From: Paenibacillus sp. JNUCC32 | Lineage (GTDB): Bacteria; Bacillota; Bacilli; Paenibacillales; Paenibacillaceae | Direction: 5' to 3' | NCBI RefSeq assembly: GCF_014863545.1 | Contig: NZ_CP062260.1 | Coordinates: 2,852,001-2,916,000, forward strand | DNA length: 64,000 bases | Shown here: in pieces, positions 46,921 through 56,358 of the stretch | Layout of the letters: every line of letters starts with the position of its first letter | Numbering within the stretch: the first letter of the stretch is position 1 | The notes under the pieces: generated by a model | Told to the model about the DNA's origin: nothing | Databases searched by the model: none | What the model saw: the letters and a program-made list of their open reading frames with translations, nothing else | Translations under genes and position numbers: made by a program

Positions 46921-49605
46921 TTACTTCGCTTTAGGATGGTTGTATACATAACGGAACGTATACTCCCCCGAGCCCGCTTGAATCACAACACCCGCTTCGC
47001 CATCGACTGCCGAATGGATCCCCTTCGCTTCGTTCAGAGGGACCGTGCTGCCTTCCTTAACGTTTGAAACGTCAAAAACACCAGGCAGGCAAATTTCAGC
47101 AGTCGTATTAGGCGGAATGCACACTTCCAGCTGAAACTCGCCATCATCTTCCATCCGCCAGCATGACCGGACGGTTCCATACATCGTATCGATTTTGCCT
47201 TCCGCCCATGTCAGGCCTTCGCCCGGTACAGGCGCAAACCGGATATGTTTATAACCCGGCGCATCCTCCACTGTCTGTATGCCGGCAACCGAACGATACA
47301 GCCATTCGCCGATGGCTCCGTATGCATAATGATTGAATGAATTCATGTCGCGGCTCCAGAAGCTGCCGTCTTCCTTGATGCCGTCCCAATGCTCCCATAT
47401 CGTCGTGGCGCCTTTCGTCACCGGATACAGCCATGAAGGATAGTCCTGCTGCAGCAGAAGCTTATACGCCGCATCGTGCATGCCGTGCCGGCTTAACACA
47501 TGATTAATATAAGGCGTGCCCACAAAACCGGTCGTTAAATGAAACCGGCTCTCCTCCAGCAATGCATAAAGACGATCCGCCGCGCGTTTTTCCGCCGCCT
47601 CATCCAGCAGCCCGAACATAAGCGCAAGCACGTGCGCGGTCTGCGTCGACGCCGCAAGCCTTCCGGACGGGGTCACGAATTCGTTACGGAATGCAGCGAC
47701 AACCTTTTCTTTAAGCTCGGCATACAGGGCAGCATCTTGTTCTCGTCCCAATACGACCGCGGTTTTCCTAAGCAGTTCCACCGAATAACCATAAAACGCC
47801 GAAGCGATAAAGTCCCGTTCCGTAGCACCCACATAGTCCCCGGATTTCGCATCCAGTCCCAGCCAATCGCCGAAATGGAAGCCGGTATTCCACAGATATT
47901 CATGCTCCCCTTGAGCTTGAATGTAGGAGACCCAGCGCTTCATGCTCTCATATTGACGCTCCAATATCCGTCGATCGCCAAAATTGACGTACACCGTCCA
48001 CGGGCAAATGACCGCTGCATCTCCCCATGCGGCCGAAGCATAGGCTTCATCGCCGAGCACATGCGGAACAACGAACGGAACCGCTCCGTCATCGCGCTGT
48101 TCCGCGGCCAGGTCCGACAGCCATTTCGTGAAGAAAGGCGCCACGTTGGCAAGATAGGCCGCCGTCCCGATGAACATCTGCGCATCGCCGGTCCAGCCAA
48201 GCCGCTCGTCACGCTGCGGGCAATCCGTGGGCACGTCGAGGAAATTCCCCTTCAGTCCCCATCGAATGTTGCTCTGCAATTGATTCACCATGGGATCCGA
48301 ACATTGAAAAGTTCCGGTTTCTTCGAAATCCGAATGGAGCACGACCGCTTCGAAATGCCGGAGGTCCAGCTGCTCTTCCGTGAAACCGTCTAAACGAACA
48401 TATCGGAAGCCTTGGAACGTAAAATGAGGTTCATGGATTTCGTTCCCTCCGCCTTTTAACGTGTATTGAATCGTTTGTTTAGCGGTTCGGAGATTCTCCG
48501 TATAAAAGTTACCTTCGGCATCCAGGATTTCCGCATGCTGCAGCGTCACCGTTGTGCCCTCCGCACCGGACACGCTAAATCGGACCCAGCCTACCAAATT
48601 CTGTCCGAAGTCGATGACGGTTTCACCTTTGGGCGTGGTCAGACATTCCACGGGCCGCACCGTTTGAACGGCTCTCACGGGCTCGTTGATCTGGGGCTTC
48701 AGCTTGTCGTAACCTTGGTCGATCGTTTCCACGCCATGCCAATCAACCGAGTTATAACCTGCCGAACTGAAGCCGTCCAGTTCGAGGCGCGCATCATAGG
48801 TTTCGCCATGGTATAGCTCCGACATGGCGATCGGGCCTTTGGCCGACTGCCAGCTTGAATCGGTTGCCAACACTTCTTCGCTGCCGTCAGCATACGTGAT
48901 ATGCAGCTCCAGCAGAAGCGCTAATCGATCTCCATAAATCGCGTGACGATCCTCCCAGCCCAGCTGTCCCTTGTACCAACCGTTACCGAGCCAAGCGCCG
49001 ATCGCGTTTTGGCCAGATTTCAGCATCTCGGTCACGTCATAGGTCTGCGTCTGAATCGTATGATCGTAACTCGTCCAGCCTGGCGTGAAATAACAGTCTC
49101 CCACTCTCTGTCCGTTAAGCTCAAGTTCATAAAGGCCCAGCGCCGTGACATATATTCTTGCTTTCGTAATGGGCGACTTTAAGCTGAAGCTCTTGCGGAG
49201 CAGCGGGAGGTGACCGGCTTCAACAGGCAGCAAGGATCGTGGTGCAGATATCCATTGTCCGACCCATGGCTCCCCTTCCAGTTTTCCTGTCTCCCAGTAG
49301 GCCGTGTCGGACCATTCCGTCAATTCCCCGGCTTGGTTCCAGGCACGCACGCGATAGAAATAGCGCTTACATGATGTTACGCTCAGCCCCGTTAATTCCA
49401 CGTGAACCGACTGCGACGAGGCTGTTTTCCCTGATGTCCAGCAGGGCTTGGCAAATTCCTTCTCGTTGGAAACCTCAATCTCATAAGCGGTTTGGCTGAC
49501 GGCTCTTTCGTCCGAGGCCAACCTCCAACTGATGCGCGGCTTTCGCTCTCCGATACCTATCGGTTGATGAAGATATTCGCATCGTACATCCGTTACGCTG
49601 AACAT
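46921..49605 (-). CDS. Alpha-L-rhamnosidase, GH78
   Basis: About 894 residues with the GH78 layout: N-terminal fibronectin-like domain (VRCEYLHQPIGIGERKPRIS), the Bac_rhamnosid_N domain (ARIYVTALGLYELELNGQRV ... TQTYDVTEML), and the (alpha/alpha)6 catalytic barrel with DCPQRDERLGWTGDAQMF (acid residues), YLWNTGFHFGDWLGLD and TTIWEHWDGIKEDGSFWS. No signal peptide, so it acts in the cytoplasm on imported rhamnosides. ATG 49605 (MFSVTDVRC) lies seven bases behind GGAGG. Divergent from an AraC regulator at 49806 that probably controls it. Confidence 0.93.
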   Translation of the reverse strand: MFSVTDVRCEYLHQPIGIGERKPRISWRLASDERAVSQTAYEIEVSNEKEFAKPCWTSGKTASSQSVHVELTGLSVTSCKRYFYRVRAWNQAGELTEWSDTAYWETGKLEGEPWVGQWISAPRSLLPVEAGHLPLLRKSFSLKSPITKARIYVTALGLYELELNGQRVGDCYFTPGWTSYDHTIQTQTYDVTEMLKSGQNAIGAWLGNGWYKGQLGWEDRHAIYGDRLALLLELHITYADGSEEVLATDSSWQSAKGPIAMSELYHGETYDARLELDGFSSAGYNSVDWHGVETIDQGYDKLKPQINEPVRAVQTVRPVECLTTPKGETVIDFGQNLVGWVRFSVSGAEGTTVTLQHAEILDAEGNFYTENLRTAKQTIQYTLKGGGNEIHEPHFTFQGFRYVRLDGFTEEQLDLRHFEAVVLHSDFEETGTFQCSDPMVNQLQSNIRWGLKGNFLDVPTDCPQRDERLGWTGDAQMFIGTAAYLANVAPFFTKWLSDLAAEQRDDGAVPFVVPHVLGDEAYASAAWGDAAVICPWTVYVNFGDRRILERQYESMKRWVSYIQAQGEHEYLWNTGFHFGDWLGLDAKSGDYVGATERDFIASAFYGYSVELLRKTAVVLGREQDAALYAELKEKVVAAFRNEFVTPSGRLAASTQTAHVLALMFGLLDEAAEKRAADRLYALLEESRFHLTTGFVGTPYINHVLSRHGMHDAAYKLLLQQDYPSWLYPVTKGATTIWEHWDGIKEDGSFWSRDMNSFNHYAYGAIGEWLYRSVAGIQTVEDAPGYKHIRFAPVPGEGLTWAEGKIDTMYGTVRSCWRMEDDGEFQLEVCIPPNTTAEICLPGVFDVSNVKEGSTVPLNEAKGIHSAVDGEAGVVIQAGSGEYTFRYVYNHPKAK

Positions 49606-49805
49606 GCTCATTCCTCCGTTCACTTCAAGAAGGCTGCTTCAACAATCCGTTTGAATTAGCCGCTTGGCTTGATATACGCTTTCATTTCTGTCCCTGTTTC
49701 AACTATTATTATAAGTGAACCTCCAAGCAGGATGATGGGGATAACGGACAATTCAATGTGGTAAAACGGACATCCATCCTCGATTTATGAAAAGGAGCAA
49801 AAAGG

Positions 49806-50678
49806 ATGAAACGACCGATGGAAACCTATTACGGAGATTATTTTTTCCGGGATGACACCCTGATGTATGTAAATCGTAACGCGGAGAATTTTTCGGGGTC
49901 TTACCATAACCATGATTTTCTGGAAATAGCGTATATTGCTGAGGGAGAAGGCTTCCATCACATGGAGAACTCGGTGCAGCGGGTTCGCAAAGGTCATATG
50001 TTTTATATACCGCTCGGAATGCCTCACGTATTCCGGCCTACCTCTTCGAACGGGAAGCCGCTCATCGTGAACAATTGCATATTCTCCGTCAATCTCCTGC
50101 CGAAACTGATTGCCTTTGCTTCCGATTCGAGGACAGCCTCCTTATTGAAACAGATGGAAGACGGCTCGCTTGGGTACCGCGCCATTACGGATCGGCATGA
50201 CCGTTTCGAGAAGCTGTTCGTCTCCCTCTATGAACAATATGCCATGCAGATCAGCGGCTCAGCCGTCTATTTGCACACGCTGCTGCTACAGCTGATCATT
50301 GAGTTCAGCCGGGCCATCGAGCATTCGCAGCCTATGACCTCGGAGCCTTCGCATCCCTCTTTTCATGATGTCCTTCAATACGTGGAGGGACAATACATGC
50401 ATGAGCTCACGCTGACGCGTCTTGCGCAGATCAGCGGCTTCAGCGAACGCCATCTTCAGCGATTGTTCCGCAGATATACCGGCCAGAGCTGGCATCATTA
50501 TCTGCAGACCGTACGCATTCGAATGAGCCGCGAGCTGCTGCGAACCACGACAGACAAAGTCAGTATGATCGCCGAAAAGGTCGGTTACAAGGACATGCAT
50601 TCCTTCAACTCGGTATTCAAGCGAAGCACGGGACTCACGCCAGGTCAATATCGCTCCGAAACGCAGCATCATGGATAA
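49806..50678 (+). CDS. AraC-family regulator, probably of the rhamnosidase gene
   Basis: A 290-residue regulator: cupin-like N-terminal sensor domain (SGSYHNHDFLEIAYIAEGEG, VRKGHMFYIPLGMPHVFRP) and a C-terminal double helix-turn-helix (LTRLAQISGFSERHLQRLFR, VSMIAEKVGYKDMHSFNSVF, KRSTGLTPGQYRS). The cupin pocket would bind a sugar such as rhamnose. ATG follows GGAGCAAAAAGG. It is divergent from the GH78 gene with 200 bases between. Confidence 0.9.
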   Translation: MKRPMETYYGDYFFRDDTLMYVNRNAENFSGSYHNHDFLEIAYIAEGEGFHHMENSVQRVRKGHMFYIPLGMPHVFRPTSSNGKPLIVNNCIFSVNLLPKLIAFASDSRTASLLKQMEDGSLGYRAITDRHDRFEKLFVSLYEQYAMQISGSAVYLHTLLLQLIIEFSRAIEHSQPMTSEPSHPSFHDVLQYVEGQYMHELTLTRLAQISGFSERHLQRLFRRYTGQSWHHYLQTVRIRMSRELLRTTTDKVSMIAEKVGYKDMHSFNSVFKRSTGLTPGQYRSETQHHG

Positions 50679-50702
50679 TTGACCGGATTCTCCAGCAAAT
50701 AT

Positions 50703-50744
50703 AAAAGCATGATGATCCTTATATAACTCGGATATCATGCTTTT
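50703..50744. terminator. Bidirectional terminator
   Basis: AAAAGCATGAT/ATCATGCTTTT with an inner GATCC/GGAT pairing, between AraC and GNAT genes. Confidence 0.75.
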
Positions 50745-50800
50745 GTACATGCACGATTAGTCGCTGACCCTTATCTGATATCCTGGATGCTAGCACGTTC

Positions 50801-51235
50801 CTATTCCCCCAGCTCTTTCTCCAGAAGCACTTCATCCTCCCGCTTATAACCTGATTTCTCATATGCTGCGATGGCTTGGCGATTATCATGACCCGTAAGC
50901 ACCTTAACCGTGCTCACCCCGCGCGCTATCAATTGTTCCTCCAGAAAAACGAGCAGCATTCCTGCCAGCCCCTGCCTTCTTGCCCGCTCCTGAATGTACA
51001 TTTCCGTTATCTCGCCGACAAGCTCCCGGTAACAAAAGGACTTAAATGATTGCGCGCAGGCAAATCCAACAGGATCATCGCCTAAATAAGCGATGGCCAC
51101 GATCTCATCCGCTTGTTCCAAACTATATTTAATTTCCTCCAGCGGCATTCTAATCCCATTAAACTCCTCGTTTAATCGGTCCAGTACGGATGCATCCGTA
51201 GGAGATGCTAAGCGAATAAATTTCACTTTTTCCAT
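50801..51235 (-). CDS. GNAT family N-acetyltransferase
   Basis: A 144-residue acetyltransferase with the GNAT core: QADEIVAIAYLGDDPVGFAC, ELVGEITEMYIQERARRQGL, AGMLLVFLEEQLIARG (acetyl-CoA loop R-R-Q-G-L-A-G) and VLTGHDNRQAIAAYEKSGYK. The acceptor is unknown. ATG is preceded by GGGGGAAATATGAT. Monocistronic. Confidence 0.88.
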   Translation of the reverse strand: MEKVKFIRLASPTDASVLDRLNEEFNGIRMPLEEIKYSLEQADEIVAIAYLGDDPVGFACAQSFKSFCYRELVGEITEMYIQERARRQGLAGMLLVFLEEQLIARGVSTVKVLTGHDNRQAIAAYEKSGYKREDEVLLEKELGE

Positions 51236-51330
51236 ATCATATTTCCCCCCAGTTCAAGATTTGGTCCATGTTCGATCTTCACCCCCAAGTATACCACCTT
51301 TATCCAGCCAACTATCATTGCTCCCATACC

Positions 51331-51367
51331 AAAAAAAGGCCCTGCTGATTAAACAGCAAGGACCTTT
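51331..51367 (-). terminator. copCD terminator
   Basis: Reverse strand: AAAGGTCCTTGCTG paired with CAGCAGGGCCTTT, then TTTT. Confidence 0.85.
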
Positions 51368-51380
51368 CACTTCAAACAAA

Positions 51381-52469
51381 TTAAACGGCGGTAACCGAAA
51401 ACATCAAGCCGCAATATATCAGCGCAACGGCGCCTAACCCGCTTAACAGCCCGGCGGCTGCTGCCCGGTTCCTGCGAAATACGTTCACGACATTCCAGAG
51501 GAGACCAAGCCCAAGGCACAGGCAGAGTATCCCGATCCAGCTCCACGTAAAGGCCAATTCACCGATCGTAAACCCGGGATGGAACCAGACAAACGTTGCT
51601 GCAGGGCCATATGACGCCAATGTATCCACGACCTCGTGCGGCGCCGGCTGCTGGTTCATGTAGCCGGTGACGATATAAATCAGCCCGATCAGGATTCCCT
51701 CGCTTCGTGCCCATGCCGCAGGTCGATAGCTTGTATCCCTGCGCAGCTTGCGCTTGACGAGATAACCGTTAACGAACGCGAACACCAGCAGCGGCAGAAT
51801 GAGAATATGCTTGACCAGCAGGGCCTGACCGTAGGACAGCGTCCAGCTGTTTACGGGTTCCGGCGTCACGGCTGTCATCAGGAACAGACCCGATCCGATG
51901 ACAAGGATGACGCAGGCGATGGCTAATGGATGGAACCATCGGAGAAACGCACTCCAGCGATCATGTTCCGTGCTGAACCATCCTGTAAGCAGCAGCGTTC
52001 CCGTCCATATGGCCATCGCCGTGAAATGGGCGAAGAAAGCAAGCTGTCCAACGCCATCGAACAGGGATGCAGCGTGGTTGAACGAAGACATGGCGACGGC
52101 AATGCCCAACAGAAGAGCGGGCATAAGCCAGCGTAAGGGAGAGCCGGGCTTCCGGCGGACGATCAGGGTCAGTACCGCCAATAGGATCGAAAGAACCAGT
52201 ATCCAGGCATAACGCTCGCCCTCGCTGAATTTGAACATGATGCTGTTAAAGGACTGCCAGAATCCGATATCATCCTTGAAGAACATGATGATTTGCAGCA
52301 GCGGCACAAAGCCGAATAGGATGATGGCTGCCCCCGCCGCTGGGCCGAGCCAGGCCGGTACCGAAATGTCCGGCTTATAAGCCTTCGGTACCAGGGACAA
52401 CACCGTGATCCCGGCCAGAATGGCGTATGCTAAATATAAAAACGGCTCGCTTAACCAATAATAAGACAT
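51381..52469 (-). CDS. copD: Copper resistance D-domain membrane protein
   Basis: A 362-residue protein with about nine helices and a CopD domain: FNHAASLFDGVGQLAFFAHF, TAMAIWTGTLLLTGWFS, LLVKHILILPLLVFAFVNGY, then NQQPAPHEV. CopD proteins carry copper across the membrane together with CopC. In Bacillus the same domains are fused as YcnJ; here they are two genes whose stop and start share one base (TAATG). Export or import direction is not settled for this family. Confidence 0.87.
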   Translation of the reverse strand: MSYYWLSEPFLYLAYAILAGITVLSLVPKAYKPDISVPAWLGPAAGAAIILFGFVPLLQIIMFFKDDIGFWQSFNSIMFKFSEGERYAWILVLSILLAVLTLIVRRKPGSPLRWLMPALLLGIAVAMSSFNHAASLFDGVGQLAFFAHFTAMAIWTGTLLLTGWFSTEHDRWSAFLRWFHPLAIACVILVIGSGLFLMTAVTPEPVNSWTLSYGQALLVKHILILPLLVFAFVNGYLVKRKLRRDTSYRPAAWARSEGILIGLIYIVTGYMNQQPAPHEVVDTLASYGPAATFVWFHPGFTIGELAFTWSWIGILCLCLGLGLLWNVVNVFRRNRAAAAGLLSGLGAVALIYCGLMFSVTAV

Positions 52470-53104
52470 TACTTTCTCTTCCGGGATGCTTTAATTCCAA
52501 AGTATCCTGCGACAACGGCCACGATGACGATAATCACGATCCACACGGTCGACCCGTTTCCTTCGGATGTGTCATTAGCCGGCGTATTCTCCGCCTGCTG
52601 ATTCGTATCCGTCGACGGATCTGCGTTGTCTGCGGCTGTATCATCCGCCGTTGCTGTTTCATCCGGTGTACTTCCTGTATCCGCAGACGTTTCTTCGGTG
52701 TCGGCAGAAGTCTCCGGAGCAGCTTCCCCTTCCGGTGCATCGACTTCGAAAGCATACGTTCCGTCAACGGGATGTCCATCTCCGCCAACGATCTTCCATT
52801 CCACCGTGTAAGAACCGGATGGAAGCGGTGCTGCCAGCGTTCCAGCCATAGTGTTCTGGCTAACCTTGACTTCCGATACTTCAACCTCTTCGCCTTGCGC
52901 ATTCTTCACCTTGAGGGTGCTTAAATTTTCATCGATATTTTCATTGAATGACAGATTGACTTCCTTCACGCTTTCCGTGATCTTGGCGTCTGCCGCGGGC
53001 GTACTGGATTCCAGCTTGGAATGCGCCCACGTTGCTGTCGGGAACACCAGTACAAGCAGCAGACCCAAGGTCAGCAGAACCGAAGTTTTCACATGTTTCA
53101 ACAT
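52469..53104 (-). CDS. copC: CopC-domain copper-binding protein with C-terminal anchor
   Basis: About 211 residues: signal peptide ending TWA, mature N-terminus AHSKLESSTPAADAKI (the N-terminal His would bind Cu(II)), CopC beta-barrel to about residue 115 (VEWKIVGGDGHPVDGTYAFE holds the second His), a Thr/Asp/Glu/Ala-rich linker of about 60 residues, and a C-terminal membrane helix with a KASRKRK tail. It binds copper outside the membrane and hands it to CopD. ATG 53104 follows GGAGGAGATAGGC. Confidence 0.88.
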   Translation of the reverse strand: MLKHVKTSVLLTLGLLLVLVFPTATWAHSKLESSTPAADAKITESVKEVNLSFNENIDENLSTLKVKNAQGEEVEVSEVKVSQNTMAGTLAAPLPSGSYTVEWKIVGGDGHPVDGTYAFEVDAPEGEAAPETSADTEETSADTGSTPDETATADDTAADNADPSTDTNQQAENTPANDTSEGNGSTVWIVIIVIVAVVAGYFGIKASRKRK

Positions 53105-53217
53105 GCCTATCTCCTCCAAACCATTTATCTTAAATTTGAATCTTCCCCATCATAACAAAGACGTTCTCTCAATGCTAATGAGTATATTGTGAACAATGAT
53201 CCTATCCTATTTTACAC

Positions 53218-53252
53218 AAAAAAGGGAACGCCGCACAGATTGCGGCGTTCCC
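53218..53252 (-). terminator. Terminator of the sugar-uptake/GH88 operon
   Basis: Perfect 12-bp stem GGGAACGCCGCA/TGCGGCGTTCCC, T-run on the reverse strand. Confidence 0.9.
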
Positions 53253-53277
53253 GTTATAGTTCACGGATCCGGTTCTA

Positions 53278-54405
53278 CTATCCTCTCTCGTACCAATAGC
53301 CAGGTATCCCTTTGGTCAGTCGCAGCAAGGCCTCGAGATAATAATAATCCCCCCAGATCATGTAATCGTCCGGTCCCATCCCGCCTCTGACATAATAGGA
53401 ACCATGCTTGATCAAGCCTTCCTCGGCAGCTTCACCGATAGTGGAATAACGGTTTACAAGGGAGATCATGGACTTCTCGACGGCGTCTGTCAATAGCCCT
53501 TTATTGCCATCTTCCTCTTCCAGGTGCTCCAAGATCTCCAGCATCCCGCATGCGGCGATGGCGGAAGCGGAACTGTCGCGAGGCGTACCCGCTTCGATCG
53601 GAACGTCAAAATCCCAATAGGCGACATGGTCTTCCGGCAAATGCTCGATAAAATAGCGGGCAGCTCGCACGGCGGTATCCAAATACTTGGGATCACGGGT
53701 ATAACGGTAGGAAAGCGCAAATCCGTAGACGGCCCATGCTTGCCCGCGCGTCCAGGTGGAGCCGTCGTGATATCCTTGGTGCGTCCCACCGCCGATGGGC
53801 TTCCCGTCCGACGGCTGGAAGTAGAAGGTATGGTACGAAGAATCATCCCCTCGCATTAAATAACGGCGGCTCTTCTCCGCGTGCGCGACGGCCACGCGTT
53901 TGTAGCGTTCGTCGCCTGTTTGGTCATACGCCCAATACAGCAGCGGTATGTTCATCATGCAGTCGATGATAATGCGGCCGCCGTTCTTCTCGTCGCCCTT
54001 CCGGCCCCAGGCCTGAATATACTGGCCTTCTTCCCGCCAGCGCAGCATCAGATGGTCGGCTGCTTTTAGGGCCAGCTGTTTGCCCTCTTCATGTTCATCC
54101 ACGATCCACGCGGCCAATGCGGAGGGCAGGTACAGAAATCCGATATCATGATGATCCAGATGCCGCTTCTCCTCCAGCCGCGCCTTGTAATCCTCCAATT
54201 GAGCGATTGCCGTATCCTTAAACAGCGGGTCCTTCGTATATTCATAACACAGCCAGATCATTCCGGTGTAGAATCCTTCAATCCAGTCATTGCTTTCTCC
54301 CCACTCGTATCGCTTCTCCGCCGTGATGTGAGGGAATTTCATCGGAAATAAACCGATGTTCCTCTTGGTCTTTTCAACCGCATCCATGATGGCCTGATCC
54401 CACAT
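53278..54405 (-). CDS. Unsaturated glucuronyl hydrolase, GH88
   Basis: A 375-residue (alpha/alpha)6 enzyme that removes the 4,5-unsaturated uronic acid left by polysaccharide lyases. Key motifs match Bacillus sp. GL1 UGL: HLDHHDIGFLYLPSALAAW (first Asp), GGRIIIDCMMNIPLLYWA (catalytic Asp), GYHDGSTWTRGQAWAVYGF and WDFDVPIEAGTPRDSSASAI. No signal peptide, so substrates are imported. It is the last gene behind solute-binding protein and two permeases and follows the second permease by 14 bases. Confidence 0.92.
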   Translation of the reverse strand: MWDQAIMDAVEKTKRNIGLFPMKFPHITAEKRYEWGESNDWIEGFYTGMIWLCYEYTKDPLFKDTAIAQLEDYKARLEEKRHLDHHDIGFLYLPSALAAWIVDEHEEGKQLALKAADHLMLRWREEGQYIQAWGRKGDEKNGGRIIIDCMMNIPLLYWAYDQTGDERYKRVAVAHAEKSRRYLMRGDDSSYHTFYFQPSDGKPIGGGTHQGYHDGSTWTRGQAWAVYGFALSYRYTRDPKYLDTAVRAARYFIEHLPEDHVAYWDFDVPIEAGTPRDSSASAIAACGMLEILEHLEEEDGNKGLLTDAVEKSMISLVNRYSTIGEAAEEGLIKHGSYYVRGGMGPDDYMIWGDYYYLEALLRLTKGIPGYWYERG

Positions 54406-54419
54406 GGTTCACATACCTC

Positions 54420-55301
54420 CTATTCTTTGATGGCGCCGATCATGACGCCCTTCACGAAATATTTCTGCAAGAACGGATACAGAAACAAGATCGGCAGCGT
54501 CGCCACCATAATCGTCGCATACTTAATCGTTTCGCCAACCGGCATCCGATCTCCCCCTCCTACCGAGGTCATCATGCTGCTGGTATCGTTCTGGATCAGA
54601 ATCTCGCGCAGGATCAACTGCAGCGGAAACAAGTCCCGGTCCCTTAGATAGATGAGGGCATCAAACCATTTATTCCAATGCCACACCCCGTAAAAGAGGA
54701 CCATGACCGCAATGACCGGCAGCGATAACGGGATGATGATCCGGAACAGAATGGTCCAGTCGGTGGCTCCGTCGATCCGCGCGGATTCCTCGAGCGCATC
54801 GGGTACCCCTTGAAATGCCGTTCGCATAATAATCAAGTTCCATGTCGTCATGGCGCTTGGAATAATCAATGCCCAGTACGTATCAAGCAGACCCATATTT
54901 TTCACGAGCAGGTATTTCGGGATGAGCCCGCCGTCAAAAAACATCGTCATCACGATCAGCATCATGATGGCGCCTTTCCACATCACGTTTTTCCTGGATA
55001 AACCATAGGCTCCGAGAGCCGTCATGAGAATGTTCAGCGTCGTGCCGACGACTACATAAAATATCGTGTTGAGGTAACTTCGGATGATATTCGGGTTCTC
55101 GAATACCATACGATAGGAGTCCAGCGAGAAGCCCTTGGGCCACAGCAGGATGCCCCGGTGCTGAACGAATTCGGCTGGCGTGCTGATCGAAGCAAACAAT
55201 ACGTAGAGAAACGGATATAACGTTATGATCGATAACAAACACAATAGAATGACATTCGCAGAATCAAACAGGACTTCACTGACCGATCTAGTAGTTCGCA
55301 T
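54420..55301 (-). CDS. Carbohydrate ABC transporter permease, LplC/YtcP type
   Basis: A 293-residue, six-helix permease. It has the family start (VILLCLLSIITLYPFLYVLF) and the ATPase-contact EAA loop (DALEESARIDGATDWTILFR), then IIPLSLPVIAVMVLFYGVWH, and it ends KYFVKGVMIGAIKE as LplC-type permeases do. ATG 55301 (MRTTRSVSEVL) follows GAGAGGGGG. It pairs with the permease at 55315 and the lipoprotein at 56359. No ATPase gene is present, as usual for this group that shares MsmX-type ATPases. Confidence 0.92.
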   Translation of the reverse strand: MRTTRSVSEVLFDSANVILLCLLSIITLYPFLYVLFASISTPAEFVQHRGILLWPKGFSLDSYRMVFENPNIIRSYLNTIFYVVVGTTLNILMTALGAYGLSRKNVMWKGAIMMLIVMTMFFDGGLIPKYLLVKNMGLLDTYWALIIPSAMTTWNLIIMRTAFQGVPDALEESARIDGATDWTILFRIIIPLSLPVIAVMVLFYGVWHWNKWFDALIYLRDRDLFPLQLILREILIQNDTSSMMTSVGGGDRMPVGETIKYATIMVATLPILFLYPFLQKYFVKGVMIGAIKE

Positions 55302-55314
55302 GAGATCCCCCTCT

Positions 55315-56274
55315 CTACCACAGCTTCGTATCGGTAAACCGCTTGCTGAGATAATTGGCTCCAATGAGCAGCGCAAAGTTAATCAAGGAATTGAACATGC
55401 CGACAGCGGCGCTGAAGCTGTAGCTTGCTTCCAGTATTCCCTTGCGGTAGACATAAGTCCCGATCACGTCTGCCGTCTCGTAGATGACCGGGTTGTACAT
55501 AATCAGGATCTTCTCATCCTGCAGTGCCATAAAGGAACCGATCCGCAAGATAAGCAGAATGATCACGGTCGGCAGGATGCCAGGGAGCGTTATTTGAAGC
55601 ATCTGCTTCCAGCGGCCAGCACCGTCCACTTTCGCCGCCTCATACAGGGACGGATCAATATTGGAAATCGCTGCCAGATAAATGATGGAGCCCCAGCCAA
55701 TCCCCTGCCAGATGGCGGACGAGGTATAGATGGTGCGGAACCATTCCGGCAGCCGCATGAACGAAATCGGCTTGCCGCCGAAGTAGGTGATGATATGGTT
55801 GATCAGGCCGTCCACCGCCAAAAAATCAACCAGCATCCCGACAACAACGACAACGGAAATGAAATGCGGAATATACGTAATGGATTGTACGGTCCGCTTA
55901 AAGATCCGATGTCGCACCTCGTTCAGCATCAAGGCCAGCACGATGGAGGCGGGAAATACGAAGATAAGATCGTACGCGCCGAGGATAATGGTATTGGAAA
56001 CGACCCGCTCAAAGAAAAATCCGTTAAAAAAATCGCTGAAATGTTGAAAGCCGACCCATGGGCTATTCCAGATGCCGAGCCCTGCGGAGAAGTTCTTGAA
56101 CGCAATCTGCAGGCCGTATAACGGTCCGTAATGAAACACGGCATAAAACGCCACAACCGGCAGCAGCATCAGGTAGATCGTGGAATTCCGGCGAAAGTCC
56201 TTCGCTGCTCTTGCGCTGAAGCTCTCGGATTTGCTCTGTATCGTCATGCGTTTTGTTTCTTCCTTTAGCTGCAC
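55315..56274 (-). CDS. Carbohydrate ABC transporter permease, LplB/YtcP-partner type
   Basis: About 319 residues, six helices. Family motifs: YLMLLPVVAFYAVFHYGPLY, GLQIAFKNFS, QSITYIPHFISVVVVVGMLV and the EAA loop DPSLYEAAKVDGAGRWKQML. GTG 56274 (after GGAGGGCATACG) is preferred; the longer frame begins inside an intercistronic hairpin. Forms the heterodimeric membrane channel with the next gene. Confidence 0.9.
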   Translation of the reverse strand: MQLKEETKRMTIQSKSESFSARAAKDFRRNSTIYLMLLPVVAFYAVFHYGPLYGLQIAFKNFSAGLGIWNSPWVGFQHFSDFFNGFFFERVVSNTIILGAYDLIFVFPASIVLALMLNEVRHRIFKRTVQSITYIPHFISVVVVVGMLVDFLAVDGLINHIITYFGGKPISFMRLPEWFRTIYTSSAIWQGIGWGSIIYLAAISNIDPSLYEAAKVDGAGRWKQMLQITLPGILPTVIILLILRIGSFMALQDEKILIMYNPVIYETADVIGTYVYRKGILEASYSFSAAVGMFNSLINFALLIGANYLSKRFTDTKLW

Positions 56275-56289
56275 CGTATGCCCTCCTCT

Positions 56290-56348
56290 GTGAAAAATAA
56301 CCCGCATGAAGAAGGATACGGCTCGCCCGTTTTCTCCCTCTTCATGCG
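56290..56348 (-). terminator. Intercistronic hairpin between solute-binding protein and permease genes
   Basis: Stem CGCATGAAGA/TCTTCATGCG (56303-56312 and 56339-56348), then GGTTATTTTTC on the reverse strand. It could act as a partial terminator or 3' stabiliser that raises binding-protein mRNA over permease mRNA. Confidence 0.5.
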
Positions 56349-56358
56349 CTTCTACAAC

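Noticed and set aside
49675..49690. cre-like ATGAAAGCGTATATCA upstream of the rhamnosidase
   Set aside because: Only the first half fits the CcpA consensus; the second half is out of register.
50286..50750. 154-codon reverse frame over the end of the AraC gene
   Set aside because: Covers the conserved AraC helix-turn-helix region; no ribosome site.
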